Part shown: positions 1-7,641 of the stretch, piece after piece
Layout of the letters: every line of letters starts with the position of its first letter
Numbering within the stretch: the stretch's first letter is position 1
IMG/VR virus record: IMGVR_UViG_3300009104_000083
Span: 1 to 30,039 of that record
DNA: 30,039 nt
DNA from: a virus
Direction: 5' to 3' (one strand)
Position numbers and translations under genes: made by a program
The notes under the pieces: model-generated
The model's input: only the letters and a program-made list of their open reading frames with translations
What the model was told of the DNA's origin: nothing
The model's database searches: none

Positions 1-140
1 GAAGTCCATGCTGTAGAACCATCACCAGACTTGAGCTTCTTTGTGTCTGTCTCAAGACCCAATTCGCCATTTGAAAGTGTTGGATTAGCAGAAGTCCAGT
101 TTGCGGCTGTGTCTCTGCGAATTTGAATTTTACTAGCCAT
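1..140 (-). CDS. fibre/adhesin N-terminus (Mtd_N-like), partial
   Basis: This is the first 46 codons of a minus-strand gene that runs off the left edge. It starts at ATG 140 and overlaps the stop of the upstream gene by one base (TAATG), so the two are translationally coupled. The start MASKIQIRRDTAANW followed by NGELGLETDTKKLKSGDG matches the short N-terminal domain of many phage fibre and receptor-binding proteins (the type named after the Bordetella phage major tropism determinant). This domain usually anchors a trimeric fibre to the virion. The receptor-binding part lies outside the window, so its target cannot be judged. Confidence 0.75.
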   Translation of the reverse strand, partial: MASKIQIRRDTAANWTSANPTLSNGELGLETDTKKLKSGDGSTAWT

Positions 141-793
141 TATGCTGACCCTCCATCTATTAACGGAATACCTGTGTAATTTGAAGTTGCTGTACCGCCG
201 TCTACACTTGCCGATCCAGCAAGTGCGTCAATGGCTTGTTTGACACGCAGGGGTGAGAAAATCTTACCAGTTGTTTCTGTTCCTGCTTCTGCCTCTGCCT
301 GTGTTGCAAGGTCATAAGCACCGGAAACCGAAATAAAAGAGAGCGTACCTGACCCGTTGGTGGAAAGGACGGTAGACGCATCGCCATCTGCTGTAGGATA
401 AGCTAACCCGCCAGCGGTTAAGTTCGTTGTTGCTAGAGTTGTAAGGCTGGATGTACCTGTACCCGTAATATTTCCGGTTACATCACCAGTTACATCACCA
501 GTGACATCACCAGTGACATTTCCGGTTACATTTCCTGTAATTGCGCCCGCAAAATTAGTGGTCGCAGTAATTACCGTACCGCTAATAGTTCCAGAAGAAG
601 TAATCCCAGTAGATGATAAAGCACCAGTGGTAACGCTAGAAGGATTTGTCCCTAACTCAATGACTGTTGCAGAGTTATTTTCAGTGAACAGGCGTTTATC
701 AGCGGTATTGACCGCTAACTCGCCTTCTACCAAATCCGAACTGCTTGGAACTGCGCTTGCGCTGCTAGAGTTCTTTGTAACAATAGTTGCCAT
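140..793 (-). CDS. fibre-like structural protein with Mtd_N-like N-terminus
   Basis: This 217-residue protein begins with a fibre-anchor-like stretch (GELAVNTADKRLFTEN, about residues 24-39). A low-complexity Gly/Thr/Val region follows with repeats of the type GNVTGDVTGD (about residues 85-112), as found in beta-structured fibre shafts. The C-terminal part has TQAEAEAGTETTGKIFSPLRVKQA, split here as TQAEAEAGTETTG and KIFSPLRVKQA, a motif frequent in phage tail fibres. It lies just after the capsid terminator and just before a second gene with the same kind of N-terminus. A role as fibre or accessory spike is inferred from family resemblance. A GGAG ribosome site precedes ATG 793. Confidence 0.7.
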   Translation of the reverse strand: MATIVTKNSSSASAVPSSSDLVEGELAVNTADKRLFTENNSATVIELGTNPSSVTTGALSSTGITSSGTISGTVITATTNFAGAITGNVTGNVTGDVTGDVTGDVTGNITGTGTSSLTTLATTNLTAGGLAYPTADGDASTVLSTNGSGTLSFISVSGAYDLATQAEAEAGTETTGKIFSPLRVKQAIDALAGSASVDGGTATSNYTGIPLIDGGSA

Positions 794-810
794 GCTTTGC
801 TCCGTTAATT

Positions 811-839
811 AAAAAATCGGGGGGAAATTAATCCCCCCC
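811..839 (-). terminator. strong intrinsic terminator after the capsid gene
   Basis: Read on the minus strand, a run of seven G, an 8-nt AT-rich loop and six C form a G/C-only stem followed by GATTTTTT. This is a textbook Rho-independent terminator. It sits between the major capsid stop and the fibre gene start and would lower fibre expression relative to capsid. Confidence 0.88.
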
Positions 840-855
840 AAAGGATCAAAGGAGA

Positions 856-1806
856 TTAAGCATTTACAACCATGTTAAATGCTGCATCAGGACGATAGGT
901 TTTAACGCCATAAATAGTATCAGCGGTAAACAACGTACCTAACCACTCCTGCTTGTACTGGGTCTGAGAGCGAATATTTTGCTGTTCAGCAAGAATAAAG
1001 GCTTCCTTGTGGAACAAGGTTGCTGCTTTAAGCTCACCGCCAGCACTATTTTCTGACGCAGTCTCAGTAACAGAACAGTTGGTAGAAACATAAATGTCTA
1101 TGCCATAAATGTTTCCGATCTTGCCGTTTTGTACGCCTCGTCCGTCAACAAAGTCAGAAGAAACATAACGGTCAATACCCATCATAGTCGAACGCAAAGA
1201 AGGTGGAACAACAAAGTATCTTTCATCGAAAGGTACGTCATTGTCATCCATCAACTTAATAAGACCCCTAAATGACGCATCGGTGACGAGGTCTGAAGTT
1301 GTTACGGTGTCGACTGCATAGGCAGTTAAACCAGAAGAGGCATCAGTGTAGTAAGAACCAGAACCAACCCAGTTATCACTGGCATCACCAATGTTCTTAC
1401 CTTCGTTGTGGAGGTCTACGTCCGTCTGGGTAGCAAGCGCATAGCCAGCATCCTCGGTATAGAATCCTCTCATAGAAGCTAATGCTTGAATTTCAGCAAC
1501 ATCTTCCATCAGCTTTGAATACTCGTAGTGCTTGTTAATTGCAACCTGCACTTCGCTTTCTGTATTCGCCTGAACAGTGACCGCCGTTTTTGCTGCTTTG
1601 GCAGTCGCCGAACCCCTGGTGGGAGCTGGTATATGGATGGTGTCGCCCTTCTTACCTACCATGGGTAGCCGTTTTACAAGGCCAGCCATTACTAGGCGTT
1701 TTTCGTATGCAGCGCGTATTTCATCACTCCATAGCTCGGGTATAAAATTTGCCTGAGTAGTAGTATCACTAAAACCACCCGTGGCTGGATATACTGAAGT
1801 AGCCAT
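856..1806 (-). CDS. major capsid protein
   Basis: A 316-residue protein with the features of HK97-fold coat proteins of podoviruses: an N-terminal arm with FIPELWSDEIRAAYEKRLV (residues about 21-39), then KKGDTIHIPAPTRGSA, which resembles the coat families of N4-gp56 or P22-gp5 type. Later segments such as DDNDVPFDERYFVVPPSLRS also fit (residue selection and panel binding usually follow a known phage coat pattern). Position directly after the scaffold gene and before a strong terminator supports the call. A GAGGA ribosome site lies before ATG 1806. The exact coat subfamily is uncertain. Confidence 0.85.
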   Translation of the reverse strand: MATSVYPATGGFSDTTTQANFIPELWSDEIRAAYEKRLVMAGLVKRLPMVGKKGDTIHIPAPTRGSATAKAAKTAVTVQANTESEVQVAINKHYEYSKLMEDVAEIQALASMRGFYTEDAGYALATQTDVDLHNEGKNIGDASDNWVGSGSYYTDASSGLTAYAVDTVTTSDLVTDASFRGLIKLMDDNDVPFDERYFVVPPSLRSTMMGIDRYVSSDFVDGRGVQNGKIGNIYGIDIYVSTNCSVTETASENSAGGELKAATLFHKEAFILAEQQNIRSQTQYKQEWLGTLFTADTIYGVKTYRPDAAFNMVVNA

Positions 1807-1823
1807 CGTTTAATTCCTCAAAA

Positions 1824-2609
1824 TTAATTACGAATTACACGACCCTCAAGGTATGCCCGTTCAATTTCTGAACTTCGATCTGCATAGGCTTGCGGGTCTT
1901 CATTTTTGAGTCTTCTTAAATCGGATGCCCTGTACTTCTTCTTGCTTACGGGTTCTGAGCTACCTGTTGCGCTGCCTGTTGAAGCAGCCCTTACAGACGC
2001 AGAACGGGTGGATTTTTCAACTGGCTTTTCACTTATGGCATTTGCGCGTTTCCATTCGTTAAAAATGTAATTAGCACTTTCAATGTTCATGTCGTGATTA
2101 GCTTCGTTAAATAACCTCATCCTCGTATTATCTTGAGAAATCCAGTCTATAAACTTCTGATCCTGTACGATTTGCACCATATCAGGATGCCTTGCCATGA
2201 TTTGCTGTGCAGCATTCTGCTGTTTAAGCTGCAACAACTCCTCTTGCGTCTGTTTAAGAGCTGGGTGTTCCTCTATAGATTGCTTGATAGCACGTTCAGG
2301 ATCACCAAAATAATCTAACTCTTCTTTAGGCTCGGCTGACTTTTGTTCTTGGAGCTGGCCCTGGATAAAAGTATCTGCTTGTTTGTACGCATCAATTTGC
2401 TGTCTAGCATCTCTAACTTCTTGAGACTGCCTTCCAATCATAACTTCTTGATCTGAAAGCATTTTTTCCAAATCTTCGCGTGACTTTGAAGCAAATTTAG
2501 ATTCAGGCTCAGGAGGGCTTTCAGGGGCTTCCCCCTCAGTGCTTATCTCCTCTACGGATGCCGCCTCTACATTATCTTCGGACTCTTCGTTTAAAAGTTT
2601 TGCTGCCAT
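1824..2609 (-). CDS. capsid assembly scaffolding protein
   Basis: A 261-residue, highly charged, Glu/Gln/Lys/Ser-rich protein without a globular hydrophobic core. It has long predicted helices (residues about 40-130, many Gln and Glu) and a basic C-terminal third (KKKYRASDLRRLKNEDPQAY). This composition and the position between portal and coat genes are typical of phage scaffolds, which direct head assembly and leave or are cleaved before DNA packaging. The basic C-terminus is the part that usually binds coat protein; that is inferred by analogy with P22. Confidence 0.75.
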   Translation of the reverse strand: MAAKLLNEESEDNVEAASVEEISTEGEAPESPPEPESKFASKSREDLEKMLSDQEVMIGRQSQEVRDARQQIDAYKQADTFIQGQLQEQKSAEPKEELDYFGDPERAIKQSIEEHPALKQTQEELLQLKQQNAAQQIMARHPDMVQIVQDQKFIDWISQDNTRMRLFNEANHDMNIESANYIFNEWKRANAISEKPVEKSTRSASVRAASTGSATGSSEPVSKKKYRASDLRRLKNEDPQAYADRSSEIERAYLEGRVIRN

Positions 2610-2658
2610 AATTAACCTCGGAAATTACAAGACCTATCGGCTACCTTGTTGCGAAAGA

Positions 2659-2892
2659 CTACGAGTTAGCTACCTTCCGCTCTGCTTTGATTCTTTCTTG
2701 CCGCATTTTAGCCCACTTCATCGTAGCAGTAGGATAATCCCCACTAATCGGATCAATAGCTAAACTGGGACAAGAAACTACTCTGGTTGACTCTTGATTG
2801 CAGATGTCACAAGTATCTTGATAAACAGATTCATCTACAAGCCTTTCTACATAATGCCCATCAGGACATTTAAAGTCATAGATTCTTTTCAT
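2659..2892 (-). CDS. small FmdB-type zinc-ribbon protein
   Basis: A 77-residue protein with MKRIYDFKCPDGHYVERLV at the start and CDICNQ at residues 28-33. The arrangement Cx3Hx(n)CxxC is that of FmdB-like zinc ribbons, which are common as small genes beside phage portal and scaffold genes. The function there is not known. The C-terminal half is basic (KMRQERIKAERK). It overlaps the end of the upstream gene by 17 bases. Confidence 0.6.
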   Translation of the reverse strand: MKRIYDFKCPDGHYVERLVDESVYQDTCDICNQESTRVVSCPSLAIDPISGDYPTATMKWAKMRQERIKAERKVANS

Positions 2893-3112
2893 CTTCGTTT
2901 ACCAATAACTCAACCTGAGTTTCTAAAGAAGCTATAAAGGCGATAATATTTAATTGTCCCTTACGGAACTGCAAATCATCGTTGTCTTTAGTCGCTTCTA
3001 CTGAATTACATTCTTCCTTACTTTTGGATAAATCCTCTAGTAATATTTTCCAGCCTTTAGTACGAAACATATCGTACATGGCTTCAACATATTTTTCAGT
3101 CTCCTTATCCAT
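2876..3112 (-). CDS. hypothetical protein in head operon
   Basis: A 78-residue, soluble and mostly helical protein with GWKILLEDLSKSKEE (about residues 20-34) and LQFRKGQLNIIAFIASLE in its second half. Proteins of this look often sit between portal and scaffold genes in podoviruses, but I do not know their role. It is translated from ATG 3112 just after the portal gene and overlaps the zinc-ribbon gene. A structural-chaperone or head-completion role would be speculation. Confidence 0.55.
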   Translation of the reverse strand: MDKETEKYVEAMYDMFRTKGWKILLEDLSKSKEECNSVEATKDNDDLQFRKGQLNIIAFIASLETQVELLVNEDEKNL

Positions 3113-3145
3113 ATTAAATTAACATAAGTCCCTATTAACGAACAA

Positions 3146-5206
3146 TTAGTTATTTAATTGCATCTTTCTGTTTTCAATATTAACTCGTTCCTGTTCAACG
3201 CCTAAACGCTCCTGCTCAATCCCTAGCTTTTGTTCGTCTACAAGCGTATCGGCTATCTTAGCCCTTCTCATAAATTCATCTTTATCCATCTCGCCTTCGG
3301 CTTTCATTGTTGTTGCCAAAGCCTTGAGTCTGTCATTTTCCAGATCAATCGGAATAGCCTTGGTTTCTGTGGCAATCTTACCAGCTCTGGCCTGAGATTC
3401 CGCAGCCTGACCATTAAGCGCATTCGTCTGAGATTGCTGAAATTGTAACTGTGATTGCTGTGCCACCTGTGCCATTTCCTGTGCTTGAGGATCGGGCTGT
3501 GAAGCCTGTTCAATCGCTTGCATTAACTGTTCCCTGTTTTGAAGCTGCATATTATCAACAATAGATTGAACCAGAATCGGATACATTGGAGATTCCTGCC
3601 CCATAGTCTGAAGTAGCTGAACCAACTGCGTTACTTCGTATTCACGGGCAATAATTCCTAGTGTGGAAGTGACTTCAAAAATGTAGTCATTAACTGGGTA
3701 GTTTTCAGGGTCAAACTGCATATAACGACAAGCAGCACTTTTAACAAAAGGAATTAAAAAACTGTCTTGGAAGTTAATAAGAGTTCGCTTATGACGCTTA
3801 ATGATTGCGCCTAAGTTCATGCTTATGCCAGCAGCAGTAGCTTCACCATTGATAGAACCTGGAACACCAGCCGAATCGATTGCACCAGTGGCAGTCTGCA
3901 CCATTCTCTGCAAAGACTCAGCTTGAGCAAAGGTAATCTGTGAAACCTGCCCGAAATTAAAGGGCTGTAAGACTTCTCTTGGATCACCCGTGGTTAATAA
4001 TATCTTTCCTGCCCTGACTTCAGGCCTTGCCCCTCTTGGCATTCTGGTTGCATCCATAGCCACCATAGGCGCATTGGTTAAAGCTAACGCATCAATTCTG
4101 GCCCTTAATTCAGCATCGAGAGCCTTTTGAGAGTTATAGCCCTTTTCGCAAACGCCTCTTCCCCAGAACCTTCCTGGTACTACATCCCAAGGGAAAGCGA
4201 TAACAGGTCTGTCACCCATCATGTAAGGATTTAACTGTGCTTTTAAAATAGTTGTTTTATTAGCGATGACAACACAGGCTTCAACGTAATAGCTTTCTTT
4301 TACTTCAACCTCTACTTCTACCTCTACATCATCTTCAACAATTTCTTCAACACCGTCTTCAATAGTTTCTTCAAGGCTTTCTTCTGTTTCTTCAAAATCT
4401 ATATCTTCGGTATGCTCTTTAATCAAGTAGCGTGGAACAAGCCCATAATATTTTGTTAAACGGACTTTGTTTTCAGGCTCCTGAGATAAGTTTGGATCAG
4501 CTTCTAAAGCATCATCTCCGTAAGTCTGAGCATAGAACTCAACATCTTCATAAACACCCTGCTCCTGCAACAGCTTAATGGTATGCGGAGAAACGTATTC
4601 ATCAATCGCTACACCAATGGAGTCTTCTACGCTCGTTGCAATCGGGTCTATTAGGAAATTCTGAGGAAGAACGGGCTTTAGCTTAACTACCATCCTTTCG
4701 GTTTCATTAACCCCAAAGGCTTGCATAGTCCCATCTGGCATGGGCTGGGTAGCAGGGGCAAGCTCTGTATCCATGTCCATGACAATCTCTGCAATGCCTG
4801 TGCCAAAAACAGCAGCATTAATCAGGCATTCGCCTACCTGCTTACGAATCTTGTGCTTTCTGAAGTCTTCGTTAAGTTTTGCCCTTAGATAAGCTATGTC
4901 CTGACTTTCAGGGTCACGCATATCATCACGAATCGTAAAGAAAGCTCCACGACCAAAGGTTGCTTCTTCTATTTCGGCTACGCTGGACTCGACCGCTTGT
5001 TGTAAGGCAGGACTTACTATCTCGGAGCGTTCACTCGGGCGCGTTTTATTGTCAGGATTAAAATGTCCACGCCAGAGATCATAGTATTCTTCAAACTTCT
5101 CTTCATAGTTGGAATTATAATGTTCGCGCCACTTTTCACATTTAGCGATTACCCAGCTTTCAAGGGATTCGCTTTCATAAATGCTGTCATCGAATAGTTC
5201 GTCCAT
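3146..5206 (-). CDS. portal protein
   Basis: A 686-residue protein at the place expected for the portal, directly after terL. The N-terminus (WREHYNSNYEEKFEEYYDLWRG, split as WREHYNSNYEEK and FEEYYDLWRG, residues about 26-47) and TRPSERSEIVSPALQQAVES (55-74) are typical of P22-like portals. The last 130 residues are Gln-rich and helical, like the barrel region of such portals. An acidic Glu/Val/Asp stretch at residues 267-304 looks like an insertion. The portal forms the DNA entry ring at one vertex and binds the terminase and the tail adaptor. Confidence 0.88.
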   Translation of the reverse strand: MDELFDDSIYESESLESWVIAKCEKWREHYNSNYEEKFEEYYDLWRGHFNPDNKTRPSERSEIVSPALQQAVESSVAEIEEATFGRGAFFTIRDDMRDPESQDIAYLRAKLNEDFRKHKIRKQVGECLINAAVFGTGIAEIVMDMDTELAPATQPMPDGTMQAFGVNETERMVVKLKPVLPQNFLIDPIATSVEDSIGVAIDEYVSPHTIKLLQEQGVYEDVEFYAQTYGDDALEADPNLSQEPENKVRLTKYYGLVPRYLIKEHTEDIDFEETEESLEETIEDGVEEIVEDDVEVEVEVEVKESYYVEACVVIANKTTILKAQLNPYMMGDRPVIAFPWDVVPGRFWGRGVCEKGYNSQKALDAELRARIDALALTNAPMVAMDATRMPRGARPEVRAGKILLTTGDPREVLQPFNFGQVSQITFAQAESLQRMVQTATGAIDSAGVPGSINGEATAAGISMNLGAIIKRHKRTLINFQDSFLIPFVKSAACRYMQFDPENYPVNDYIFEVTSTLGIIAREYEVTQLVQLLQTMGQESPMYPILVQSIVDNMQLQNREQLMQAIEQASQPDPQAQEMAQVAQQSQLQFQQSQTNALNGQAAESQARAGKIATETKAIPIDLENDRLKALATTMKAEGEMDKDEFMRRAKIADTLVDEQKLGIEQERLGVEQERVNIENRKMQLNN

Positions 5207-5207
5207 A

Positions 5208-6452
5208 TCAATACCCTGCTACGGAGTCTAAAAGTTCGTGATCATCGAACTCATATTCTGGTTGGTAAGTTATCTTTTGAAGTTGGTCAATATACGCTAA
5301 TGCGTCAACGCAGTCATCATGCGTCAATATATCGGGGAACTGATAAAGCTCGTCCAAAAAAACATCGTTCCATTCTCCCCGATTTAATTTAATCTTCCCG
5401 TTTTCAAAACGTCCCTGTAAAGCCCACATAACACGATCAGTCTTGCTTTTATTTCCATGCGTTAGTTCTTCGATTTTAAAATACCTGTTGTATTGGCGCA
5501 TAAGGTCTGTCAAAGGGCTAATTACTGCCTGTTTCGCAATGCCCCTTTCAATCCCTACCGAAATAGGCTCATAGTCCCTAACTACCTGGAATATCTTAAT
5601 AGCGGTCTGGTTTAAGTCCCACCGCCCATAAATAATGTCTTTAACCCACCAACCGTGTTCATTTACCTTAACAACCGCTATAGCCGTATTATCAAGTCTG
5701 GTGTTTTTGGTTTTGGGCTTGTTCATTTCAGCAAACCCCGCAAGGTCAGCCGCTACATAATATTCACCACCCATAGGTTCTTTTTCGTCAAAGATTACCC
5801 ATTCTTCCTTAAAGACCTCACTGCCTCTGGCTTCAAAAGAAGCCATGAATTCCTGCCGAAAAGCGTAAGAGGACATAGACTTCTTAGCCCCGTCAATCTC
5901 CGCTTTATCCAGAAGGCTGTTGTCATAGCTCGTATAATGCCAAGACCTGTAACCCTCTGTTTCTTCAGCTTGTTTGTAAAGCTCGTAAAAATGGTTACGC
6001 CCTATAGGTGTTCCAATAAACAAACAACCACCCCTTAAGTCAGTCAGCGCAGGTCTTAATATGGATTCCCACACTTCAGGCTTCATGTCTGCGTATTCGT
6101 CCATAACCAGATAAAACAGGCTTATACCCCGCATAGTCTCTGGCCTGTCAGCCCCTTTGAGCGAGATAATAATATTGTTGGTCAGGGTGATCTGCATATT
6201 GTTGACATGAGAAGCCTTAATCACTTCACTTCCCAGTTCAAGCAGCATATTCCACATAATGTCCCTAGCCTGACCTTGGGTTGGAGCCACATAGAAAATA
6301 TGGCCTTTGTCAGTGCTAAGGGCTTTAACAAGCAGCAAATAAGCCGCTAGGCGGGACTTTCCAGTACGTCTTCCGGCAGCAACAACCTTGAAACGGCTGT
6401 CATCACCCCAGACTTCTTCTTGCCAGGGCAATAAATTTATATCGAGTTTCAA
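5208..6452 (-). CDS. terL: terminase large subunit
   Basis: A 414-residue packaging motor with an N-terminal ATPase and a C-terminal RNase H-fold nuclease. Visible motifs are LLPWQEEV (7-14), a Walker A-type GRRTGKS (27-33), Walker B with LVMDE (D118, E119), the nuclease acidic residues D236 in VAADLAGF and E302 in VGIERG, and DDCVDALAY (379-387). The start is TTG at 6452: an in-frame TAG lies three codons upstream and no ATG occurs before the conserved N-terminal motif. The TTG overlaps the stop of the upstream 40-residue gene (TTGA), which indicates translational coupling. Confidence 0.95.
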   Translation of the reverse strand: MKLDINLLPWQEEVWGDDSRFKVVAAGRRTGKSRLAAYLLLVKALSTDKGHIFYVAPTQGQARDIMWNMLLELGSEVIKASHVNNMQITLTNNIIISLKGADRPETMRGISLFYLVMDEYADMKPEVWESILRPALTDLRGGCLFIGTPIGRNHFYELYKQAEETEGYRSWHYTSYDNSLLDKAEIDGAKKSMSSYAFRQEFMASFEARGSEVFKEEWVIFDEKEPMGGEYYVAADLAGFAEMNKPKTKNTRLDNTAIAVVKVNEHGWWVKDIIYGRWDLNQTAIKIFQVVRDYEPISVGIERGIAKQAVISPLTDLMRQYNRYFKIEELTHGNKSKTDRVMWALQGRFENGKIKLNRGEWNDVFLDELYQFPDILTHDDCVDALAYIDQLQKITYQPEYEFDDHELLDSVAGY

Positions 6453-6571
6453 CGGCTTCTACGGGATTTTCTTACGTTGGTCATTTTCTGCCCTGTCCGT
6501 TGAGCCTGCCTTCTAGCAGCCGCCTTTCCTTTGGCTGTATACGGATAATGCTTTTTACCGACTCTAGGCAT
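6449..6571 (-). CDS. small basic protein (40 aa)
   Basis: This short gene starts at ATG 6571 and encodes 40 residues, 15 of them Lys or Arg, beginning MPRVGKKHYPYTAKGKAAA and ending in KSRRSR. I recall very similar small basic proteins (VGKKxxPYTxxGKAAA) as widespread in marine phages, with no assigned role. It could bind DNA or RNA given its charge. Its stop codon overlaps the TTG start of terL, so it may serve to couple translation into terL. Confidence 0.7.
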   Translation of the reverse strand: MPRVGKKHYPYTAKGKAAARRQAQRTGQKMTNVRKSRRSR

Positions 6572-6579
6572 ATCTCACC

Positions 6580-6759
6580 TCAATTTAATCTAAGATCACT
6601 AATAGACCACTCGCCCGTTTTGATAAAGGTTTCCCCTACATCAACCTGACGGAATTCTCTGGTCGATATGAATTTTCCTTCGTTATCCCTGTATTGGTAC
6701 AAAGTAATAGAACCGTCTTCATTATGGGTTTCACGGTAGGTGGTAACATCATCCTTCAT
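6580..6759 (-). CDS. hypothetical protein (59 aa)
   Basis: An open frame of 59 codons from ATG 6759, beginning MKDDVTTYRETHNEDGS and continuing ITLYQYRDNEGKF. It is hydrophilic with alternating polar and hydrophobic residues that suggest beta strands. It overlaps the end of the nuclease gene by 11 bases and lies 8 bases before the 40-residue basic gene, so it fills the operon without gaps. No family is recognised. The tight packing and lack of any competing frame support it as a real gene. Confidence 0.55.
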   Translation of the reverse strand: MKDDVTTYRETHNEDGSITLYQYRDNEGKFISTREFRQVDVGETFIKTGEWSISDLRLN

Positions 6760-7147
6760 GCTTTAACGCCTTTCGGTTAGCCAGATGTGCTTTTTGAATT
6801 TCCTTCTTGTTCTGTCCGGTATAGGGAACCGCTAACTTTTCCCTGATAAGGATTTTCGTAATAAATCCCTTTCCCGTTTTAAACTCACCCAAGTACCTTC
6901 CAAATTTTCCTTTCTTCGTTGTTCTAAGCGGGTAGGACTTGCCGAGCTGTAAATGTTCCTGAACGCATTTCTTTGCAAGTAATCCATGCGCTTTTTCCTG
7001 TTTATCTCTTGTGCGAGATTCGGGAGTATCAATACCAGCAAGACGTATACGCTGCTTATGAAGCCAGCAATCAAAACCAAGATTAATGTCGACATCTATC
7101 GTATCCCCATCAATAACCCTGACTATCGTAGCTTCGTACTCATACAT
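6749..7147 (-). CDS. thermonuclease-fold (SNase-like) nuclease
   Basis: A 132-residue protein of the staphylococcal nuclease family. Key residues are all present and even keep similar numbering to the model enzyme: VIDGDT (11-16), RIRLAGIDTPE (33-43, with R35, D40 and E43) and FGRYLG (82-87, with R84). It should be an active calcium-dependent phosphodiesterase on DNA or RNA. No signal peptide is seen, so it acts inside the cell. Its place between the terminase subunit genes suggests a job in packaging or in host DNA degradation, but that is inference. Confidence 0.85.
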   Translation of the reverse strand: MYEYEATIVRVIDGDTIDVDINLGFDCWLHKQRIRLAGIDTPESRTRDKQEKAHGLLAKKCVQEHLQLGKSYPLRTTKKGKFGRYLGEFKTGKGFITKILIREKLAVPYTGQNKKEIQKAHLANRKALKHEG

Positions 7148-7156
7148 AACAAATAC

Positions 7157-7582
7157 CTACACATCATCTTCCTCAATAGCCTGGACTTCTACTACCTCCT
7201 TCTCCTGAACCAACGAATTTACGTTAATTTGAATCTGGGGCTTCTCGGCCGTTCTAAGCTTGTTTTCGCTCCACCCTGCCTGAGTCTTGAGGAAAAAGAT
7301 TGCGGCCGTTGTATCGCCTCCTATGGCTTTGTTGACCAGATTAGACGCTACTTCCGCGACCTTATCACTCTTGTGTTTTTTATACAGTGCAGCAACCTCT
7401 TCATCACGTTCCAGTATTTTAAAGAAAGTCCTGCGGGGAATCTTCAGGGAATCAGCAATCATATCAGTCGTTAAATAAGGAGCCATCCAAGTCAGCTTCT
7501 CCTTTTGCTCTTCAGTAAGCACAATCATCGGCCTACCGCCTAAATTCTTTTCAGGGGCTTTGTCAGGTACTAGGTCAGTCAT
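7157..7582 (-). CDS. terS: terminase small subunit-like DNA-binding protein
   Basis: A 141-residue protein that leads the late operon. It has a helix-turn-helix segment TTDMIADSLKIPRRTFFKIL (about 38-57) and a helical stretch ending in TTAAIFFLKTQAGW (about 91-104), both typical of phage small terminase subunits that recognise the packaging site and form a ring. The acidic tail EEDDV may contact the large subunit. It begins 15 bases from a perfect parS sequence. An AGGATGTT sequence before ATG 7582 can serve as ribosome site. Confidence 0.75.
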   Translation of the reverse strand: MTDLVPDKAPEKNLGGRPMIVLTEEQKEKLTWMAPYLTTDMIADSLKIPRRTFFKILERDEEVAALYKKHKSDKVAEVASNLVNKAIGGDTTAAIFFLKTQAGWSENKLRTAEKPQIQINVNSLVQEKEVVEVQAIEEDDV

Positions 7583-7596
7583 GACATAACATCCTA

Positions 7597-7612
7597 TGTT
7601 CCACGTGAAACA
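7597..7612. promoter_or_regulatory. parS: perfect chromosomal-type parS (ParB-binding) sequence
   Basis: The 16 bases TGTTCCACGTGAAACA equal the consensus parS to which chromosomal ParB proteins of most bacterial phyla bind (TGTTNCACGTGAAACA). It is an imperfect palindrome centred on CACGTG. It lies 14 bases upstream of the terS start in the divergent control region. A given 16-mer is expected about 1e-5 times in 30 kb on both strands. I saw no second CACGTG-centred copy and no ParA or ParB gene in the window, so the protein that binds it would come from the host or from outside the window. Confidence 0.85.
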
Positions 7613-7641
7613 ATATAATCCGAACTTTTAGAACTTTTCGA
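7612..7641 (-). promoter_or_regulatory. candidate late promoter facing terS, abutting parS
   Basis: On the minus strand TCGAAA (7641-7636) and TATATT (7617-7612) are separated by 18 bases, giving 4/6 and 5/6 matches to the sigma70 boxes. The start of transcription would fall inside the parS sequence, about 20-25 bases before ATG 7582. Two GAACT motifs overlap the -35 box and spacer. The match is moderate; other AT-rich hexamers nearby could serve instead. Confidence 0.4.

Noticed and set aside
1-140. Diversity-generating retroelement suggested by the Mtd_N-like fibre start
   Set aside because: No reverse transcriptase, template repeat or variable repeat is visible; the N-terminal module alone is common in fibres without such systems.
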